From Chloroflexota bacterium (lineage in GTDB: Bacteria; Chloroflexota; Anaerolineae; J102): a DNA stretch of 9,246 bases. The DNA lies in assembly GCA_003353825.1 (NCBI GenBank), contig PIVW01000218.1, forward strand, positions 1-9,246, written 5' to 3'. Below the pieces are notes generated by a model that was not told the origin of the DNA, did not search any database, and saw nothing but the letters and a program-made list of their open reading frames with translations. This document shows, piece by piece, positions 7,778 through 9,246 of this stretch. The translations under genes were made by a program, and so were the position numbers. Every line of letters starts with the position of its first letter. Position 1 is the stretch's first letter.

Positions 7778-9246
7778 TCCTGGTGATCGGCCTGGATGGG
7801 GCGGACTGGGATATCTTGGACCCGTGGCTCGAAAGCGGCAAACTGCCGGTTTTAGCGAGCTTGCGAGCGCGAGCAATGTGGGGTGGGCTGCGCTCGACCA
7901 TCCGCCCCGAATCCTCCATCGCTTGGAGCACCTTCGCCACAGGCGTTGGCCCGGGAAGACATGGCATCTTTGGGTTTAGCGCACAACGTCCTGATTCATA
8001 TACACATACGCTAAACACCTCGACTGCCCTGCGGTCTCCGACATTTTGGCAGCACGCTGCTACAGCCGGTAAACATGTGGCTGTCTTCAACGTGCCCATG
8101 ACGTATCCGCCGCAACCCCTTAGCGGGGGTGCGCTGGTCGCCGGCATGCTGACACCTGGCCTTCGCAGCACTTTCACTGACCCGCCTGACCTGCAAAAAC
8201 AGTTGTTAGCTGCAATACCCGACTACGTCATTAATGTCGAACGAACGGGGCTATCGTTGCGTAAGTTTATTCAGGGCACAACGCGGGCAATTCAGATTCG
8301 GGGCCGGGCCGGGCGTTGGCTGTTAAAGCAGCAGGATTGGGATGCGGCCATCATTACCTTTACCGCAACTGACCGTTTGCAACATTTTGCCCTCCACATG
8401 CTGGCGCCCGACCACCCTCACTATGATAACGAATCTGCTTCAGAGCTGTTGCCGGACCTGCTCGCCGCCTACCAGGCGCTTGATCGGGCAATCGGCACTT
8501 TGCTCGATACTGCCGGCGCAGATGCCACCATCTTGGTGCTCAGCGATCATGGTTTTGCCCCATGCGCCAGGTTTTTTTATGCCAATGTTTGGTTAGAACA
8601 GCATGGATGGTTGCATCGTCACCCGGTCGAGCCTGCCCCTACCGGATTATGGCACTACCTGCGGGCGCATCCTGAGTTACGCCGTCTAAAAAATGCCTTG
8701 CCATTTATCCGAGACCTCAAGCGCTCATTGCAGGTAGGTGAGGACCTGGCTACGGTGGATTGGTCGCGCACTCGGGCGGTGTATAGCCCCACAGGTGGGA
8801 TACGGCTGAATGTGCGCGGGCGCGAAACTCAGGGGCTGGTAGATCCCAACGATGTCGACGAGCTCCTGGATGAGCTTAGCCGCAGCCTGCTCGAGTATCA
8901 GGATCCCAGCACCGGCACACAGCCGCTGCTCGCAGTCTATCGGCGAGAAACACTGTATGACGGACCATATGTCGATCTGGCCCCGGATCTCATTCTCGAG
9001 CCACGCAGAAATGACACGAATGTAGCCCATAATACGGCACTTGTGTCTGGTTTTACGAAAGCGATATCAACAGACAGTGGCGACATCACCGGTAATCATA
9101 CGCTGGACGGCATTCTTATGGCGGCAGGACCAGATATCCGCCCGGGCGCCATCGAGGCTTTTCGGACCGCCGCCCGGGCCAAGCCCGACCCGGCTCTGCA
9201 CGCGGAGATTTACTACCGCATGGGTGGTTGTTTTGAAAAATATTCA
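7774..9246 (+). CDS. Second alkaline-phosphatase-superfamily protein, partial, with apparent C-terminal TPR
   Basis: The frame opens at the ATG inside the ATGA overlap with the previous stop and is still open after 491 codons at the window edge. It is a paralogue of the preceding gene: Asp8 in VIGLDGADWD, Ser47 in RPESSIAWSTFATG at the nucleophile position (Thr in the neighbour), Asp200 and His204 in TATDRLQHF, Asp258-His259 in LSDHGFAP and His442 in TGNHTLDG. All catalytic positions are therefore present. After GPDIRPGAIE (ending at Glu461) the expected DLAPT-type segment is missing. The sequence instead reads AFRTAARAKPDP, then AEIYYRMGGCFEKYS, which resembles one tetratricopeptide repeat and the start of another. 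No signal peptide is seen. Translation is probably coupled to the upstream gene. The product is likely cytoplasmic; its substrate is unknown. Family assignment is firm; the TPR part and its origin (fusion or chimeric join) are less sure. Confidence 0.85.
   Translation, partial: MILVIGLDGADWDILDPWLESGKLPVLASLRARAMWGGLRSTIRPESSIAWSTFATGVGPGRHGIFGFSAQRPDSYTHTLNTSTALRSPTFWQHAATAGKHVAVFNVPMTYPPQPLSGGALVAGMLTPGLRSTFTDPPDLQKQLLAAIPDYVINVERTGLSLRKFIQGTTRAIQIRGRAGRWLLKQQDWDAAIITFTATDRLQHFALHMLAPDHPHYDNESASELLPDLLAAYQALDRAIGTLLDTAGADATILVLSDHGFAPCARFFYANVWLEQHGWLHRHPVEPAPTGLWHYLRAHPELRRLKNALPFIRDLKRSLQVGEDLATVDWSRTRAVYSPTGGIRLNVRGRETQGLVDPNDVDELLDELSRSLLEYQDPSTGTQPLLAVYRRETLYDGPYVDLAPDLILEPRRNDTNVAHNTALVSGFTKAISTDSGDITGNHTLDGILMAAGPDIRPGAIEAFRTAARAKPDPALHAEIYYRMGGCFEKYS
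9138..9179. repeat. Ten-base direct repeat bracketing the phosphatase-TPR junction
   Basis: CCGCCCGGGC occurs at 9138-9147 and again at 9170-9179, 32 bases apart and in different codon frames. Each copy contains the 8-base palindrome GCCCGGGC. The two copies lie on either side of the point where the phosphatase-family sequence gives way to TPR-like sequence (about 9156-9157). Short GC-rich repeats can promote template switching or misassembly, but coincidence is possible in GC-rich coding DNA. Confidence 0.5.

Noticed and set aside
7629..8177. Reverse-strand frame of 182 codons opposite the junction of the two phosphodiesterase genes
   Set aside because: It lies fully antisense to two strongly supported genes with conserved catalytic motifs, and its composition (Pro, Arg, Ser, Cys rich) is typical of a shadow frame.
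9150..9246. Frameshift as the cause of the missing C-terminal phosphatase segment
   Set aside because: Reading both other forward frames from 9150 gives no DLAPT-like or other family sequence, and one frame soon meets a stop; only the current frame gives a sensible (TPR-like) protein.

Overview
The window holds a stretch of one-directional (+ strand), tightly packed genes that look like part of a cell-surface polysaccharide or glycoconjugate locus. No RNA gene, insertion sequence, CRISPR array or phage gene was seen. The organism is most likely a member of the Chloroflexota (Anaerolineae-like). This is inferred from the mix of moderate GC, GT-C membrane glycosyltransferases with C-terminal beta-sandwich repeats of the 'SLWQPGD' type, a kinase-less Wzz protein, and tandem alkaline-phosphatase-superfamily proteins. 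It is a family-architecture argument, not a marker-gene assignment.

Layout. Positions 1-340 are non-coding and relatively AT-rich, ending in a perfect extended -10 element (TGCTATAAT) about 50 nt before the first gene. Positions 341-658 encode a small two-helix membrane protein. Positions 660-3011 encode a multi-pass GT-C type glycosyltransferase with a large soluble C-terminal region made of two related beta-rich repeats. Positions 3045-4229 encode a Wzz-type chain-length/co-polymerase protein with two flanking transmembrane helices. Positions 4237-6015 encode a second multi-pass GT-C/DUF2142-like protein. An 85-base spacer (6016-6100) carries short repeats. Positions 6101-7777 encode an alkaline-phosphatase-superfamily phosphodiesterase. 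Positions 7774 to the window edge encode a second paralogue, whose start overlaps the stop of the first (ATGA) and which is cut by the window end.

How the genes may work together: the GT-C proteins would use lipid-linked sugars on the outer face of the membrane, and the Wzz protein would set polymer length. The two phosphodiesterase-like proteins lack signal peptides, so they would act in the cytoplasm or at the inner membrane face on a phosphodiester or nucleotide-linked intermediate. The substrate cannot be read from the sequence. The most unusual point is the end of the last gene: the expected C-terminal 'DLAPT...' segment of the phosphatase fold is absent, and the frame runs directly into what looks like a TPR repeat. 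This is either a domain fusion or a chimeric joint close to the sequence end.
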